Shown here: positions 61,966-64,000 of the stretch, one piece after another | Layout: every line of letters begins with the position of its first letter | Numbering within the stretch: position 1 is the first letter of the stretch | NCBI GenBank assembly: GCA_013396635.1 | Contig: WBMW01001574.1 | Span: forward strand, 372,001 to 436,000 | Length of the DNA stretch: 64,000 nt | From: Penelope pileata | Taxonomy: Eukaryota; Chordata; Aves; Galliformes; Cracidae | Direction of reading: 5' to 3' | Notes under the pieces: generated by a model | The model's database searches: none | The model's input: only the letters and a program-made list of their open reading frames with translations | Told to the model about the DNA's origin: nothing | Translations under genes and position numbers: made by a program

Positions 61966-64000
61966 CTGTGCTGATACTCAGCTAGCTTGGAAAAGAGCAA
62001 AGGAGCAGAACATGCTTACTCAGGATGAACTGGAAAGGAGCACTCAGACCCCTGCTCAGCAGTTCCCCAACTCCTCTTCTGCAAAATTTTAACTCCATGT
62101 CAAGTAGACTCTTGTACAGAACTGACTAAGGGAGTCTATAGGACTTGGAAATTTTCTGGAACAACTGAAGTCCAGATCAGTAGCAAGCCAACACCAGAAA
62201 AGCAGAACATCTCCAGGAGTACAGAAGTGACTCTGAGATAACAACTACACTCTGGAATCTGCAGGGAGTATCCCCAGTACAACACAGAGCATGATGTCAG
62301 GACGAGGACTGCTCTCCAAGGATCAGTGGCTCCCAGCCTTCCTTGGTTGCCCAGTGGCTTACTCCACAGCATAGAAAATTCTGACTGTAATGGGAAAAAA
62401 ATGGGCTTTTTATCAGATATTAGAAAATTAATGTGAAAATATGCAATGTACAGTTTTGTTTTTCTTTTCAACCCAATGCAATTTGTTGCATCGCACTCTA
62501 CCACAACAGGATAATCTTCAAGTAGCTAGTGTTAAGGTCTTGCTACAGCATAAATCCAAGACAAGCAATAAACAGCATGAAAGAAAATTTCAGAGGAACT
62601 ATTAGATTAGGTTCACATTAGTGTTGCCTGAAACGTGTCCTCCATTACACCCAGGAGCTGATGTTTATCTGCCTCTCTACAAGGCTTTTGACACAAAGCC
62701 CGAAGAACCATAAGAATGCATTAACTCTGGAGAATTAGTGGCAACATCTGAATTGATAAACAATTACCAGCAGTAAATCTTCATCCTAAATATGATCAAG
62801 TTTTGTTAATACCTCTACAAAATCTTTTTTTTTTTTTTTTCAAAAGGTAGGACAAAAAAAAGTAAAGCTGTGTGAATCCACAAGGCATTTTTTTTTTCCC
62901 CAGTAGTAGCAATGCTATACCATTGCAGACAAGAGCTGGAATGACAAAGATCCAAATGACAAAGATGGGGAATATCCAAGCTAAGCCAAGTGACTAAAGG
63001 TAAGCTGCTGTTTAAAAAATAAAACACCCAGGTGTTTAAATCACACATCCATTAACACAGAGCATCTACTGTAGATGCATATTAAACAGAGATGGATATA
63101 CTTACAGAATCTAGACAAGCGTATTTTTAAGCAAAGAAACAGCTTTTCCCACTTCCATATCAGAATTATCATGAATTATAATCCTCAAGGAGTGATTTGC
63201 TGTAACAGAAACTGTTAAAATAAAGAGCACTTTCAAAGGTTATTTACCATACAAGCAGTCCCTCTTTTGCTTAGGAAAATAAGCCAAAATGCATCCTGTC
63301 TCAGAGCTTCCTGTATTTTTATGTGTGAAAAAAGTACAAGAATATATTGATAATAGTAAAATAAATGCACCACATGTCCATATTGCTCTGCAACTCCACC
63401 TTTATAACACCATGCACAACTTGTGTTCTGAAATTTGCAGAAAATTGAATGTGAAACAAAACATGAGCAACATACAACAACGCAGAATTCCATCTTAATT
63501 ACAAAAGCTTCTTGGCCACTACATATTTAGAAGTATACCAGTAATAACAAACAGTAATCACAATGTCCAACCAGCTTTGGGTAGTCAGAGCTCCCATTTC
63601 TTGGGATCACAACTGTAAGAAATTGAAAATTCTTGTAGTCCTGGAATGTGTTTATACAAGGGACACAATAAAAAAAACCACTCGCATGAATTTGTCTTTT
63701 CACATTGCTGAGGGTTCTTCCTTGAGAAGTGGAATAAACATTTACTTTCACAATATTTAAATAGATATACGTTAAACCTAATTTTAATAGGAAAGTACGT
63801 TTCTAAAACATTAAAATATTTATATATTTTAAAACACATTCATTTTTAGCGTTATGCATATTAAAAGCATTTGAGCTTAATATACATTCAGAAAAAACCT
63901 GCTTGCTTCCTATGCCTCCAAGAGAGTCAAATCACCAAGCTAGCCAGCCGAGAGTAATGCACTAAACCAACTCTAAACAGCGATTGACCTTTTGGCTGAC
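61966..64000. other. Non-coding AT-rich sequence, no gene seen
   Basis: AT-rich end of the window with no recognisable gene. It contains T-tracts at 62825-62840 and about 62887-62896. A notably AT-rich, non-simple block lies at 63750-63880 (ATTAAAATATTTATATATTT, GCGTTATGCATATTAAAAGC). The longest frame is minus 62136-62504 (122 codons), which is unrecognised. Confidence 0.58.
62825..62840 (+). repeat. T16 homopolymer
   Basis: Uninterrupted run of 16 T. It is followed 46 bases later by another T-rich tract. No retroposon body was recognised on the minus strand. Confidence 0.95.

Noticed and set aside
1..64000. CRISPR arrays, tRNA/rRNA genes, bacterial operons, LTR retroviruses
   Set aside because: No spaced direct repeats, tRNA-like folds with intact A and B boxes, ribosomal sequence, operon structure, or paired LTRs with primer-binding sites were seen.

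Overview
The window looks like non-coding nuclear DNA from a bird, most likely a galliform (chicken, turkey or a relative). Sequence evidence for this: several truncated CR1 LINE copies with bird-type 3' ends built on the direct repeats ATTCTATG and ATTCTGTG; one internally deleted mariner element of the Galluhop/Mariner1 type known from chicken; and much older amniote repeats (a MIR-type core-SINE and diverged L3-like CR1 pieces). The galliform placement is an inference from the mariner element, recalled from memory without a database search.

I found no host protein-coding gene, exon, tRNA, rRNA, CRISPR array or recognisable LTR retrovirus. The longest open frames (about 160-190 codons) have low-complexity, unrecognisable translations. 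They fit chance openings in GC-rich stretches. The only recognisable protein coding is repeat-derived: the C-terminal end of CR1 ORF2 (twice), decayed reverse-transcriptase pieces, and the N-terminal DNA-binding part of a mariner transposase.

Layout. 0-9.5 kb: a CR1 3' end (264-565), an L3-like RT relic (2340-2716), otherwise unique DNA. 9.5-10.1 kb: a CpG-island-like block (21 CpG in 300 bp by hand count) beside AT-rich sequence. 10.1-21.6 kb: unique DNA with one old CR1-type RT relic near 20.0 kb. 21.6-22.15 kb: the mariner element. 22-31 kb: alternating GC-rich patches and AT-rich, homeodomain-core-rich stretches (25.1, 29.9, 30.5 kb) that are candidate conserved non-coding elements. 31.2-31.8 kb: the longest well-preserved CR1 (+). 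31.8-47 kb: unique DNA with a CpG-dense patch at 33.3-33.5 kb and two short CR1 tails (38.0, 41.4 kb). 47.4-47.9 kb: a second L3-like relic. 49.4-49.6 kb: another CpG cluster. 51.7-54.3 kb: CR1 (+), an AT-rich candidate regulatory stretch, the MIR, and a CR1 (-) that ends at an undetermined base. 54.3-64 kb: unique DNA with homopolymer tracts.

The whole is best read as a large intron or a gene-poor intergenic interval. I see no convincing new biological system. The best second looks are the orphan CpG blocks, the candidate conserved non-coding stretches and the old amniote repeats that remain recognisable.
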